Source: Batillaria attramentaria
Taxonomy: Eukaryota > Mollusca > Gastropoda > Batillariidae
Length of the DNA stretch: 64,000 nt
Reading direction: 5' to 3'
NCBI GenBank assembly: GCA_018292915.2
Contig: JACVVK020000038.1
Location: 1,047,501-1,111,500 of the forward strand
Below the pieces are notes generated by a model, which saw only the letters and a list, made by a program, of their open reading frames with translations, was not told where the DNA came from and searched no databases. Made by a program: the position numbers and the translations under genes. Of this stretch, positions 1 through 11,310 are shown piece by piece; within the stretch, counting starts at the first letter, position 1, and each line of letters begins with the position of its first letter.

Positions 1-508
1 ACAAAGCCAATTTACTCAACGAGCGCAAAGCAGAGCAGCATACTCAGACTCCTCGTGCACATCTCCACGTCGCTAAACTGCTTACTTGCCTTTCACGTCT
101 TGTGAAGGCGATCCAAATCGACTGCGCGGGCTTAATCAAAAGCCACAGCCACTCTCCTGGCCCGCATTCAAAAGAGCTTAAAAGCTATCCCATCAAACTA
201 TCCTTGTATTTTCAAAGGGCTCGCTCCAGGCTTTCCGCACGGGTGCGAGCTTTCCTTAAACTGCCGCTCGTGATCTGTGTTCCCTGAGGCTTTTTTTTTC
301 ACTTAACTTTTTCTGCTTCGGGGCAACTGCTCTGATTCTGTGACGTGTAGGTATGGTGCTGAATGCCGGAGTACCCTCGGACACGCAGATTCTCCGCGTG
401 CACGCGAGTTTCGGCTGACAATGGTCATTAGCCTTGAGAGGATTTTTTTGTTTGTAAACAACTCGCAAATAGTATCCTAATAAACCTTACGTCATCATCA
501 TCGTCATC

Positions 509-510
<2 letters not shown>
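1..510. other. No recognisable feature
   Basis: Two short overlapping ORFs (61 and 70 aa) show no known motif. Nothing else is seen before the (CT)15 tract at 511-540. Confidence 0.6.
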
Positions 511-540
<30 letters not shown>

Positions 541-544
<4 letters not shown>

Positions 545-2290
545 ATTTCAGTCAGGTTTCCGTCCAGGCCATTCGTGCCAGACTGCTCTCACTCACATCA
601 TAGATAAGTGGCTTAGTGGTATAAATGAGTCAAAGCTATCTGGAGCAATATTTCTTGACCTCAAGAAAGCTTTTGATTTGGTGAATCACAGCATTCTGTT
701 GAAAAAACTGCGGTTATACAACATTGGGTCCGGCGCATTATCATTCTTCTCATCCTTCCTCTTACACAGGAAACAGAGAGTCTTTTTAAATGGCACATTC
801 TCATCCGAAGGGATTGTTAAGTATGGAGTACCTCAGGGCTCCATCTTGGGGCCTCTTTTATTTTGTCTTTATATCAATGACCTTCCTTTTTGTTTATCTA
901 GTCCCAACGTGTCCTGCGGAGTTATTTGCAGATGACACAACACTACACCACATCCGACACAAAAGAGGCAACAATAAACAAAACACTCCAGCAGAGCCTC
1001 GATGAAGTATCTGAATGGTGTACCCAAAATCATATGATAATCAGCGTCCCCAAAACAAAGAGCATGCTAATAACTACCCGCCAAAAACACCAGCGGAAGC
1101 CTCTACCTCTCAAACTATCTCTCGGCTCAGAGCCCATACACCAAGTGTCAACGCATCGCCTTTTGGGCGTTACAGTGGACGACCAATTGAAGTGGGAGCC
1201 GCACCTAGAAAAACTTAGTAAAACCCCTGTCTAAAAATCTTTTTCTCTTAAGTAAACTTAACCGCATAGTTAGCCACGACAGTTGCAAAGTTTTCTTTCA
1301 CGCACATATAAAAAGTTCATATAGATTACGCCTCCAACCTCTGGGACAAATGTGGTGATATTCACTTGAAAAAGATCAATTCTCTCTATAAACGTGGTAT
1401 AAAGCTTTTACATCCTGGGCCCTTACCCACAGAAGAAAAACTTAGAGCGCTCGAACTTCTCCCCCTTACCAAGCATCTTGAGTTCAACCGGTGTGTTTTC
1501 ATGCACAAGATAGTCCACTGTAAGGCTCCTCCATATCTTACCACGTTCTTTCAACCAAGTCAGCGACACAACGCAAGAAATGGTCTGTTCCAATTACCAT
1601 TACCTAGATTGGACATTTTTAAAACAAGCCTCTTATTGTCTGGGCCACTTTCATGGAACCAGTTGCCAGCATACTTAAAATGTACCCCGAAGCTTCATTC
1701 ATTTAAAACTCAACTTCTCAGATACTTACGTAAGTCATAGGTCCACGAACAATATCTGAACCATGCTAAATTACTCGTTATCAGATGCACTATTACATGT
1801 TACCTTTTTACAAGTTATGTTGTATACTACAATTTCAAACACCATGCTATCTACTTCTTCACCTATTTTCCGGGGAGCCGGGGTGGTCGAATGGTAGAGC
1901 GTTGGACTTCTAATGCTCAGGTCGTGAGTTCGATCCCCGCTGGGGCCAAATATTTGTGCTGGCTTTTTCATCGTTGCCCCGTCCTTTGATATCACCCTAT
2001 GTGGTGGAAAAGGACGTTAAACCCCCAAACACCCACCCACCCTCACCTATTTTCCGATGTGTTTCCTTAGAATTTCTTGCGCTTCTTTGTATCTTTGGAT
2101 GTTTGTTTTTGTTTTGTTTTTTCTATTTTCTTATTAGATTACTCCCTTTGTGCCTGGTATACTTTTTTGTCATGTTAGCCTTTATTTTTTTTGTGTTCGT
2201 AGATTAGCAGGACAGCTTGTAAGATAGGCAGACCATGCCTACAAGTCTTTATCCTGAAATAAACGTTTCAGTCAGTCAGTCAGTCAGTCA
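541..2290 (+). pseudogene. Decayed non-LTR retrotransposon (LINE) with reverse transcriptase remnant
   Basis: Translation from about 550 gives GFRPGHSCQTAL, then the RT motif A block FLDLKKAFD (near 652-678) and motif B VPQGSILGPLLF (near 828-863). The catalytic FADDT (925-939) is in another frame, and the next block (SLDEVSEWCTQNHM) in the third, so two frameshifts lie near 920 and 950. A C-terminal block is at 1366-1740, ending in the LINE-typical SWNQLPAYLK...FKTQL. Further stops lie between 1234 and 1366. The 3' end has AATAAA near 2258 and a short TCAG tandem tail (2268-2292). The endonuclease half is absent: the copy begins at a (CT)15 tract. A SINE-A insertion (1873-2042) splits the 3' part. 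This is a dead, 5'-truncated copy; the clade (CR1/jockey-like) is inference. Confidence 0.85.
1873..2042 (+). mobile_element. SINE-A copy inserted in the LINE 3' region
   Basis: Near full-length copy: GGGGAGCCGGGGTGGTCGAA head with a B-box-like GTTCGATCCC, central TTTGATATCACCC, GGAAAAGGACGTTAAAC near the end and an ACCC-repeat tail. A perfect 14-bp target-site duplication TCACCTATTTTCCG lies at 1859-1872 and 2043-2056. The head with A- and B-box-like motifs indicates tRNA ancestry; CTTCTAAT in the anticodon-arm region recalls tRNA-Arg, which is inference. Confidence 0.92.
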
Positions 2291-2307
2291 GTCTCTCTCT
2301 CTCTCTC

Positions 2308-2473
2308 GGGGGAGCCGGGTGGTCGAATGGTAGAGCGTAGGACTTCTAATGCTCGGGTCATGAGTTCGATCCCGGTTGGGGCCAAATATTTGTGCTGGCT
2401 TTTTCATCGTTGCCCCGTCTTTGATATCACCCCATGTGGTGGAAAAGGACGTTAAACCCCCAAACACCCCACC
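2308..2473 (+). mobile_element. SINE-A copy
   Basis: Full-length head to tail with a one-base loss in the A-box region. It sits between two (CT)n tracts, so its duplication cannot be resolved. Confidence 0.88.
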
Positions 2474-2475
2474 AA

Positions 2476-2514
<39 letters not shown>

Positions 2515-2526
2515 CTCTCACACACA

Positions 2527-2698
2527 GGGGAGCCGGGGTGGTCGAATGGTAGAGTGTTGGACTTCTAATGCTCGGGTCGTGAGTTCGATCCCCGCTGGGG
2601 CCAAATATTTGTGCTGGCTTTTTCATCGTTGCCCCGTCTTTGATATCACCCTATGTGGTGGAAAAGGACGTTAAACCCCCAAACACCCACCCACCCCA

Positions 2699-2700
<2 letters not shown>
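2527..2700 (+). mobile_element. SINE-A copy
   Basis: Full-length copy about 50 bp downstream of the previous one, separated by (CT)n. It ends in ACCC repeats that run into a CT/CA microsatellite. Confidence 0.9.

Positions 2701-2766
<66 letters not shown>
2701..2766 (+). repeat. (CT)n/(CA)n microsatellite
   Basis: (CT)6 followed by about 27 CA units, directly after the SINE tail. Confidence 0.95.
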
Positions 2767-2767
<1 letters not shown>

Positions 2768-3059
2768 CTCTGGACATACACGCATGCGTCACTGGCTGGA
2801 ACACATGCGATCATCACGTGAAGTGGTGCCCCTGAAACATAGTAGTAATTACCTCGTCACAATTTCACACACCAGTAGCGCGGCCTCGTTCGGCAATCTC
2901 ACGCATGCGTATACAAAAAAAAAAAAAAAAAAACGGCTGGTCTTCCCACAGCATCTAGGCCCTTTGCTGAGTGCGTTCAAGCATGTATACAGAATCGATC
3001 ACAACACTGAGTGGCTAGCACACTTTACACTAAGATTTCGCGATCTCTTCAGTGTGTGT

Positions 3060-3770
3060 TCACGGCACAACTAGCGTGAGTTAAAAAACCACGCCTCCTG
3101 GCCTCTCGGTACTTTACGGCTCAGTCAAAGAGTCGTCACCGCGCTTTTAAGGCAAAAGTAGCGTCCGCTAAAAAAGCAAAACGAAACAAAAAGCCAAAAC
3201 ACGATGGTGTACTGTTTTGTCACCGAGTCTTCATGCACCGAGGACAAAACTAGCGTGTGCTAAGAAACCACACTGCTTTACTGCTTTGTCAACGAGTCTT
3301 CATGCACGTAGGACACTGCTTTACTGCTTTGTCAACGAGTCTTCATGCAGGACAAAAGTAGCGTGCACTAAGAAACAACACTGCTTTACTGCTTTGTCAA
3401 CGAGTCTTCATGCTGGACAAAAGTAGCGTGCGCTAAGAAACAACGCTACTTTACTGCAAGCACCTCGGACAAAACTAGCGTGCGCTAAGAAACAACGCTA
3501 CTTTACTGCTTTGTCAACGAGTCTTCATGCTGGACAAAAGTAGCGTGCGCTAAGAAACAACGCTACTTTACTGCAAGCACCTCGGACAAAACTAGCGTGC
3601 GCTAAGAAACAACGCTGCTTTACTGCTTTGTCAACGAGTCTTCATGCAGGACAAAACTAGCGTGCGCTAAGAAACAACGCTGCTTTACTGCAAGCACCTA
3701 GGACAAAACTAGCGTGCGCGAGGAAAGCATGCCTCCGGGACTGTCAGCACTTTACGGCTCTGTCAATGAG
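3060..3770 (+). repeat. Two-form alternating minisatellite (about 117-bp higher-order unit)
   Basis: The core at about 3237-3712 alternates a long form (about 65 bp, ending CAACGAGTCTTCATGC) and a short form (about 52 bp, ending CTGCAAGCACCTC). Both start GGACAAAACTAGCGTGCGCT. The long-short pair repeats three times. The edges (3060-3236 and 3713-3770) are diverged units with the same TTTACGGCT and AGTCG motifs. No gene is seen; short open frames here are shadows of the repeat. Confidence 0.88.
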
Positions 3771-4009
3771 TCGCCCATTACCGCCAGATTCCCAGCTGCC
3801 CTCGGTCTACCTTCGATCTAGTCGGCAGGGGAGATGAGCACGTAACCAAGGAGAGGTTATCGAGGCATGTGCAAGCATCCAATGTCACCAAACATTTGGC
3901 GATATAAGATGGTGGGGAAGAGCGCGAACCAACAGAAATTCAGCTGAAAGGGAGATTGGGGTAATGAGGAGGCTTTCTTGGTTGGGTGCGGGTTTAGCGT
4001 CCTTTTCCA

Positions 4010-4215
4010 CCGAATAACTCTTGAGAGCCCAAACCCCGACCACCCCTTGCCCACTATATGTTAAAAAGAACAAGCCACTGCACACCAGTAGGAGCCACTT
4101 CAAGCCACTATTACGCAAAGCGTGGGTCTTCCCCGCTTGGCCGGGTTGCAGATTACATGTTAGTGGCTTGAAGGTTTCAACTAATACGTGATTTTTGCGA
4201 GGGCTTTCAAGAGAT
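4010..4215 (+). repeat. Dispersed repeat shared with 55010-55400
   Basis: Blocks CCCACTATATG, CAAGCCACTATTAC, GGTCTTCCCCGCT and GGGCTTTCAAGAG recur in the same order at 55010-55400, and partly near 13600-13660. The class is unknown. The rest of 3770-4620 shows no gene. Confidence 0.6.
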
Positions 4216-4622
4216 ATGGCTGATATCAATGAGGTAACCCCTAACCACAAGTTTTTGCTCTAAACTGGGATTGGAACTCACGACCCGAGCATTCAGTTGA
4301 AAGTCCCAAGGGTCGTGGGCAGCTGCGACGGCACAACCAAAACCGGTTCAGTTATTTTACGTATCGGAACTGGTTCACCATAACATGAAGTCTGCATAAT
4401 GTGTCAGGTTCGCATTGGCGGCGAAAGAAATGTTACGTGACTATCACTTACAAGATTTTCCAGCAAAAACCCTCTACTTTCCGGCGAAAGCTTTTTTTTA
4501 TGATTTCTGGACACTGGACAAAGAGACGCACACAGAATGATAGTCGACAGTGGTACTGCACCGTTAATGTAGCCAAGTTTAACTAGAAATATGCACATAA
4601 TCAGCGACAGTACACGCGGGCG

Positions 4623-4666
<44 letters not shown>

Positions 4667-4870
4667 GGACAGAGAGAAAACAAGAGAGAGAGAGAGAGTG
4701 GGGGGGGGGGGTGAAAAGAGAGAAAGAGAGATGGGTGGTTGGTTGTTTGAGGCTGGTGCGTGCGTGCGTGCGTGTGTGCGTGCGTGTGTGTGAGAGACAG
4801 ACAGACAGACAGACATGGACGGTTGGTTGTTTTGGATTGGTGTGTGTCAGAGAGAGAGAGAGAGGGGGGG
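4623..4870 (+). repeat. (CA)n and GT/GA low-complexity tract
   Basis: (CA)21 at 4625-4666, then GA tracts, GTGC/GTGT and CAGA repeats. ORFs in it on both strands are low-complexity artefacts. Confidence 0.9.
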
Positions 4871-5217
4871 GGGTGATGGCGTGTGCAATTAAAACAAAAA
4901 CAAAAAACAAAAATAGAAGCAAAACAACGACAACAGCAAAAACTATTACCTCGTCGTGTGCTCAAGGCATGCAGCTAAATGTAAGGAGATAATACCCCTT
5001 CTTAGATGGAGGCTGAAATTGACTTCCGCTTTTCCTGGGGGTCTTGGCAAGCTGCACCAGTTAACGAGTTCTCGTGAAAACGACCAGCCTGTCAATCACG
5101 GCTTACCAGCAACTGCCCTGGTGTCATCTCGACACACAACAACCGAACTTCAAGCTGAATCTAACACTTCACAAACAGCTGAAAGCTTGGCAGCATTCAA
5201 AGCTTCAAGAAGAAATT

Positions 5218-5402
5218 AGAACTTCAAGCTGGTATTATCCAAGATTTCACATAAAACTTCTCGATGGAATTATCCAAGATTTCACATAGAACTTCACTAT
5301 GGAATTATCCAAGATTTCACATAGAACTTCACGATGGAATCATCCAAGATTTCACATAGAACTTCAAGATGGAATTATCCAAGATTTCACGGAGAACTTC
5401 AT
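5218..5402 (+). repeat. 35-bp tandem repeat, about five copies
   Basis: The unit contains GGAATTATCCAAGATTTCAC followed by ATAGAACTTCA, repeated at 35-bp spacing with few substitutions. Sequence on either side (4870-5217 and 5403-6410) shows no recognisable gene. Confidence 0.9.
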
Positions 5403-6411
5403 GCAGGTACTGTCAAACAATGAATTCACAAACACATTCTCAGTGCACCAATGTGTAGCCAAGAAAACTACGGTGCTTGCGAGTCCATTTTCAATTTTCT
5501 ATCACTCCAGTCGCTCTGCCCCGTGCGTCATTTATACAGTCTGCAACTGCCAACAGCATTCAGTGCAAATACGCGTTTGCCTCGAGGCCCTATGACAAAG
5601 AGCATAAGTAGAAAACAAATTTGTCCGAACTGAGTGCAGCCCTGTCACGGAATGGGTCACTCCACAACTAAGAATCAATCCTGCGTAGTTCGGCGCCGCT
5701 TCTTAGAACTCTGGTTTGACACACAAAAACGCCCTGGTTGATATCGGCTGGGTCAAAGCAGGCGTCCACTTCTAAACTCCGCACGGTCAGTCCAGCCACG
5801 ACTCAAAGGGCAAAAATCGAACGCTGAAGATTCCGACGCTTATCACGGTACCTGGGCGATGGTCCTGTTCTGCACACCAGTCCTCCCTCCCTCTCTCCCT
5901 CTCTCTCTCTTCCTCGCGTTGCCTCTCCCCCTGTCTGGCCGCCCGATGCGAGGAACGCTGGACTGAAGAGTGCGTGAGAATGTGCAGCAGTCAGAGAGTC
6001 CGCCGTGAACCCACTTTCAGGCTGTGGCAGGGCGCGAGTTGGATCGAACTGCATTCACCACCTACAGCGCTATTGCCGCTCGCTCCTTCTTCCCTGCTTC
6101 ACGTGCACTGCTGCCAGTCGCTGGTTCCAGCAGCAACAGCAGCAGTTCTGGCCAGGGGCGGTATGTGAGGGTTGCATCATGACCCGCCACTCGCTTTTGC
6201 CCGTATACGAGTACCCGGAATATACGACCTGAGATAGAGTATAGTCATCTGATTCTGCGGAAGCTGAGAGTGTTTGTGCGTGTCATACGCATACTGACTT
6301 CCAGCATCTGTTCTAGTCACCGGCGGTATGTGTGTGTGTGTGGGGGAGGGGAGGGGGGTGCACCACTACTCACTATTACCTATTGGAATGGAATTATCCA
6401 TCACTGACTAC

Positions 6412-6710
6412 CAAGGTGAACGGTGGTCTAGTAGGTAGCGCGTCGGACAGCCGCTGCGCTACTGAACGGCCGTCACCACTGTCCCGGCGATGAAGCCTGG
6501 GGTCGAGCGTGTGAACGTGTGATACTGTTTTTTTTTTTCCCGGGCTGCTCATCGGGGGTTTCTGTCCGGGTTGTCCGGCTTTCCTCCCCCAGCAAAATTA
6601 TGAAACAATACGTTAGGTAGGAATTGTGCACCGTGGCGACGCGCTTCCCCCGGGGGAAGCAGCCCGAATGTTCCGAAAGGGACAAAAAAGTAGTTAAAAA
6701 AAAAAAATGT
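6412..6710 (+). mobile_element. SINE-C copy (about 290 bp)
   Basis: It begins GAACGGTGGTCTAGTAGGTA, a tRNA-like A-box context, and continues with GGGGTTTCTGTCCGGGTTGT and GGAAGCAGCCCGAATGTTCC, ending in a poly-A run. The same order of blocks recurs at 57134-57700 and in reverse orientation at 34195-34490, which defines the family within this window. Confidence 0.75.
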
Positions 6711-6907
6711 CCGTAGATGAGTGCTCAAAGAGTGTGACCTGAGACGGAGTATATTCTCAATTTTCCGTGAGCGGACGCGTTGGATCGGATAGACGGGCAC
6801 GTAGTTTCAGCAGCAGCTTCAGCGCAGCAGGGACAGTACTGGAGGGTTACATCGCTACACACAACTCACTACTGTAGGTTCAAAACATGGAAATGGCCTC
6901 ATTGAGA

Positions 6908-7080
6908 GGGTGGGTGGGTGTTTTGGGGTTTAACGTCCTTTTCCACCACAAACGGGTGATATCAAAGACGGGGCAACGATGAAAAAGCCAGCACAAATAT
7001 TTGGCCCCAGCCGGGATACGAACTCACGACCCGAGCATTAGAAGTCCAACGCTCTACCATTCGGCCACCCCCGCTCCCCG
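6908..7080 (-). mobile_element. SINE-A copy
   Basis: Full-length reverse copy with a perfect 11-bp duplication CCTCATTGAGA at 6897-6907 and 7082-7092. It is inserted at the edge of a tandem duplication (7085-7281). Confidence 0.92.
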
Positions 7081-7084
7081 ACCT

Positions 7085-7281
7085 CATTGAGAACTTCAGG
7101 TTTTGTTTGACTAATTTGTAAACTAGACCCCCAAAAGGAAATGCCACTAAAGTTTGAAAATATGCATTTCTAGATTGACTAAGACATTGAGAACTGTTTC
7201 GTTCGACTAATTTTTAAACTAGACCCCCAAAAGTAAATGCCAATAAGATGTGACAATATGCATTTGTAGATTGACTAAGAC
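7085..7281 (+). repeat. Tandem duplication of a roughly 100-bp segment
   Basis: Two diverged units both read CATTGAGAAC...AAACTAGACCCCCAAAAG...GATTGACTAAGAC. The following stretch, 7282-8398, shows no recognisable gene. Confidence 0.85.
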
Positions 7282-8366
7282 ACATATCTGTCCCACAATC
7301 CCATGTAGATCTCATAAGCCCTACACGAGAATTCATATTGATCGACTGACGTACAGCAGTAGAGGAAAGTGAATTACGGAGGAAATGTAATTATACAATG
7401 GCTGACCATGCCGGCCATGGTCCTGGGCAATTAACACGTGAGTCCTAATTACTTTTCCCTTGTTTGACGTGATAATGGGCTGAGTGATAATTTGTGAGGT
7501 GGGATTTGAACCAGAGGTACTTTACTGGTGGTTCTCAGTCCGACATACAGCAACGTTGCGGAAAACTTTTCATCGAACCTTTGCACCAGAAACAGTCACT
7601 CATATCAAGACGTGACAGACTACCGCAGAGACGCGTTGTGTCAGCGTAAAGGTTTGCTTTGCAGCGAAGGGGCTGGCTGGTCTTTCAGTAGAAACTTAAA
7701 CGGAAACGTACCGTATGTTCAAAGAAAGTTCTATTTCGCTGAATCAGAAGCCGCTAAGTTACGAAAACGGTCTCTATGCCCAAATGAAGCATCAGCTTTT
7801 TAGACAAACAACTTTAGAAGTTGGTAAGTGGCACTTTTCCCCCTCCATTCAAAGCGCATGCCGCTATTTTAAACACTTTCTTGCCTTACAATCAGGAGGT
7901 CATAATTTAATTGACGCCTACGTCATAATGACGGGCAGATGGAAATGAAACTGTGTATTGATCCCGCATGCCGGGTCGGCCATTGTACGATGCGCGTACA
8001 GCTAACGAACACGTACACAAACCGGCAGGAACTTTGGTAATTGTCCACTGTGGCGCACAGTCTCTCCGTAGTCCTGGTTTTTGTTTCGGACTCTGAGTAT
8101 CGATTGCATCTATTCTCTCGCCATTCACGCCAGGGAAACGGTAGAACGGGTCTATATTTAGCAGCGTAAGTAATTAGCATGCCTGTGGCTGCTTCATTAA
8201 TATTTGATTGTTTTCTATTGATCAGGGAAGGCACCCCGCCTCAAAACGGTCTTATATTAAAAATGGAGCGGCCGGTACCCGAGTCTGTTCGTGTTTCAGG
8301 ACGTCTATGTCAGTTATGCTGTTGTTAGAAATATGCTGCTGGGTAGTTGCTACAAGGTTTTGAGAC

Positions 8367-8393
8367 ACACACGCACACACGCTCATGCGCGGG

Positions 8394-8457
<64 letters not shown>

Positions 8458-8647
8458 TGCACACGCAGACAAACACGCACGCACGCGCGCACGCACACAC
8501 ACACACACACACGTACGTGCATACAAATGCACACGCAGACAAACACGCACGCACGCGCGCACACGCGCGCACACACACACACACACACGTACGTGCATAC
8601 AAATGCACATGCAGACAAACACGAGCGTGCGCGCGCACACGCGCGCG

Positions 8648-8740
<93 letters not shown>

Positions 8741-8875
8741 ACGTGCATACAAATGCACACGCAGACAAACACGCACGCACGCGCGCACACGCGCGCACAC
8801 ACACACACACGTACGTGCATACAAATGCACATGCAGACAAACACGAGCGTGCGCGCGCACACGAGCGTGCGCGCG

Positions 8876-8933
<58 letters not shown>

Positions 8934-8966
8934 TGTACGTGCATACAAACGCACGCAAAAATGCAT

Positions 8967-9022
<56 letters not shown>

Positions 9023-9141
9023 ACGTGCATACAAATGCACACGCAGACAAACACGCACGCACGCGCGCACACGCGCGCGCACACACACACACACGTACGT
9101 GCATACAAATGCACATGCAGACAAACACGAGCGTGCGCGCG

Positions 9142-9175
<34 letters not shown>

Positions 9176-9228
9176 AATGTACGTGCATACAAACGCACGC
9201 AAAAATGCATACACACACACACACACAC

Positions 9229-9295
<67 letters not shown>
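8367..9295 (+). repeat. Compound (CA)n satellite with higher-order structure, about 0.93 kb
   Basis: Long CA runs alternate with spacer blocks such as ACGTACGTGCATACAAATGC, ACGCAGACAAACACG and GCACGCGCGCAC. There are about nine spacer blocks in two types, one with ACGCAGACAAACACG and one with AAACGCACGCAAAAATGC. Most of the tract is alternating purine-pyrimidine. All the long open frames here are (TH)n or (CV)n artefacts. Confidence 0.95.
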
Positions 9296-9689
9296 ATCAC
9301 GTGTGCATGTCGCCCAATTTCATACAATATGCACGCGTCCATATATTAGTTCCCTCTGCCTCTGCAAAAAAACAGAGAGAGAAAAAAAAAACACCACGAC
9401 AAAAACTGGTGACAGTTTCATGAATAATTTTGTTCCATGTGTCACCTTGGTGAGCGAACAAATTGAGCCACACTGTCATTCTGTCCCTGCGTCACGCTGT
9501 TTTAGACGGGGGTAAAATAGAAATAAAACAAAACAAGAAGGTAACAATGCAAGCTAGGGGCAGCAGCTTACTGTGCAATTTGTTCAAGAGTTGTTTCTGT
9601 ATGACATCCCTCTAGACGTGTGTCATACTAGCACCATTCTAACGCACGCCTTGAAATAGCACTGGTGTAATGACTTATAACTACAACTG

Positions 9690-9970
9690 AGTATGGTGAA
9701 GGCGCTTTACCCAATTTCTTCAATCGGCTCAAAGCGCCGCGAACTGAACCCAATCCGCACGCTCACGTGAATCCCACGCATTCTCTCACGAAACTGCCGG
9801 ACACGACCACATTACAATCACGTGGTTTCGGGAGTTAGAATTGCATTTGTTTTGAAATTTTGTGGGCTGAACATTTTCAAAGGGCGGAGGGCGAGGAAGC
9901 CGGAGTACCCGGAGAGAACCCCCGACGATCGGCCCGAATGAACGGTGTCGCGTACGAGAAGGAAAATTAT
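9690..9970 (-). mobile_element. SINE-B fragment
   Basis: Contains GAAGGCGCTTTACCCAATTT, CGGCTCAAAGCGCCGCGAAC, TTACAATCACGTGGT and GAGAACCCCCGACGATCGGC, as in the full copies at 34951-35354 and 51539-51955. The tRNA-like head is missing or diverged. Confidence 0.8.
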
Positions 9971-10134
9971 CATTCTTTGGCATCGCCCATTGAATGAAGC
10001 TTCTTTTTTTTTTTTACCTCATTAATTTTACCAAAGCTAAGATTCTCTGCCCCGAGTAGGACGCGAACTGAACCTGACCTGTAGCAATGGTGACGAAGTC
10101 AGAGGAAAAGGGCAACATTTTGGAGTAAGCAGTG

Positions 10135-10240
10135 TTTACTCACGCCTAAGGTAGGGGTCGAACTCATACCTTGGAGCAGTGAGAGAGCAGTGACCAAGCC
10201 ACTAGACCACGAACTCACCCGCCGGAGATTTCCAGTCACA
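10135..10240 (-). mobile_element. tRNA-like SINE head, degenerate
   Basis: Reverse-strand reading gives TGGTCTAGTGGCTTGGTCAC and later GAGTTCGACCCC, an A-box and B-box pair at tRNA-like spacing. No intact tRNA fold is evident, so I call it a SINE relic. Confidence 0.4.
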
Positions 10241-10269
10241 CATATTTACCCCCTCCCCCTTCCCCACTC

Positions 10270-10380
10270 CTCACACAGACACTCCTCACCACCCCCCCCC
10301 TCTCTCTCTCTCTCTCTCTCAGTCTCACACGACACACACACACAACACACACACACTCTCTCTCTCTCTCTCTCTCCCCC
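10270..10380 (+). repeat. (CT)n/(CA)n microsatellite cluster
   Basis: Poly-C, (CT)n, short CA runs and (CT)n again. The next 500 bp (10381-10890) shows no recognisable gene; two overlapping ORFs of about 100 aa on opposite strands have no known motif. Confidence 0.85.
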
Positions 10381-10892
10381 AGGAGCCTGGTCTCTTGTCA
10401 ACCGCAGCTGTCCGGCCCGACCTTTTAGTAAAGAATAGGACACGTTGGGGGAGCAGAGGTCCGATGGGCAGTTTTGTTACAAGGGTGTTAATTGAAGTAC
10501 ACAGATCCAGTGTCCGACTGGGCGTAAACGTTTCCCATTCCGGTGCTGCTGTCTGGCGGTTTCTGGGTCGCTCGGTCGATGTCTTTTCTCGCCGAGCGGG
10601 TTTCCAGTGTGCGGTGTCAGAGAAACAGCGCCACAGTATTTTGGTGTTGCGGCAGTCGTGCAAAAAACACTGACTCGTTCATTGTTTTGTTCTCTGGTCT
10701 TTGAAATGTTAACTGTGGTGTCTGTTACGGCAACCTTTCGATATGATCGAACTTTTTAACACACCACCACCACCACCACCACCACTATAGAGAAGGGGAG
10801 ACGTGGTTATTGCTTTCGCGAAAATGGTATTTAGGAAGTAAAATGTTGAGTAGGGTCTTATCACATTTCCCTTTTCTATGTAAATATCAAGG

Positions 10893-10952
<60 letters not shown>

Positions 10953-10982
10953 TGTGTGTGTGTGTTTTGCTTGCGCGCCCGC

Positions 10983-11041
<59 letters not shown>

Positions 11042-11064
11042 TGTGTGTGTGTGTGTGCGCGCGC

Positions 11065-11135
<71 letters not shown>

Positions 11136-11149
11136 GCTTGCGCGCGCGC

Positions 11150-11220
<71 letters not shown>

Positions 11221-11235
11221 CTGCGTGCGCGCGCG

Positions 11236-11308
<73 letters not shown>
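10893..11308 (+). repeat. Compound (GT)n array with GC-rich spacer
   Basis: GT runs are separated by TTTTGCTTGCGCGCGCGCCC or close variants three times (near 10965, 11132 and 11219), plus a short GCGCGCGCCC near 11057. The flank 11309-12330 shows no recognisable gene. Confidence 0.95.

Positions 11309-11310
<2 letters not shown>

Noticed and set aside
1890..1950. tRNA gene at the heads of SINE-A copies
   Set aside because: About 24 copies with shared non-tRNA tails and target duplications show a SINE; the head does not close into a proper acceptor stem.
8367..9295. CRISPR-like array
   Set aside because: Repeats and spacers are both simple CA/CG sequence of varying length in animal DNA; no cas genes.
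8252..9423. Five overlapping ORFs of 303-358 residues on both strands
   Set aside because: They translate CA/GT repeats into Thr-His or Cys-Val runs; open frames follow from the repeat, not coding.
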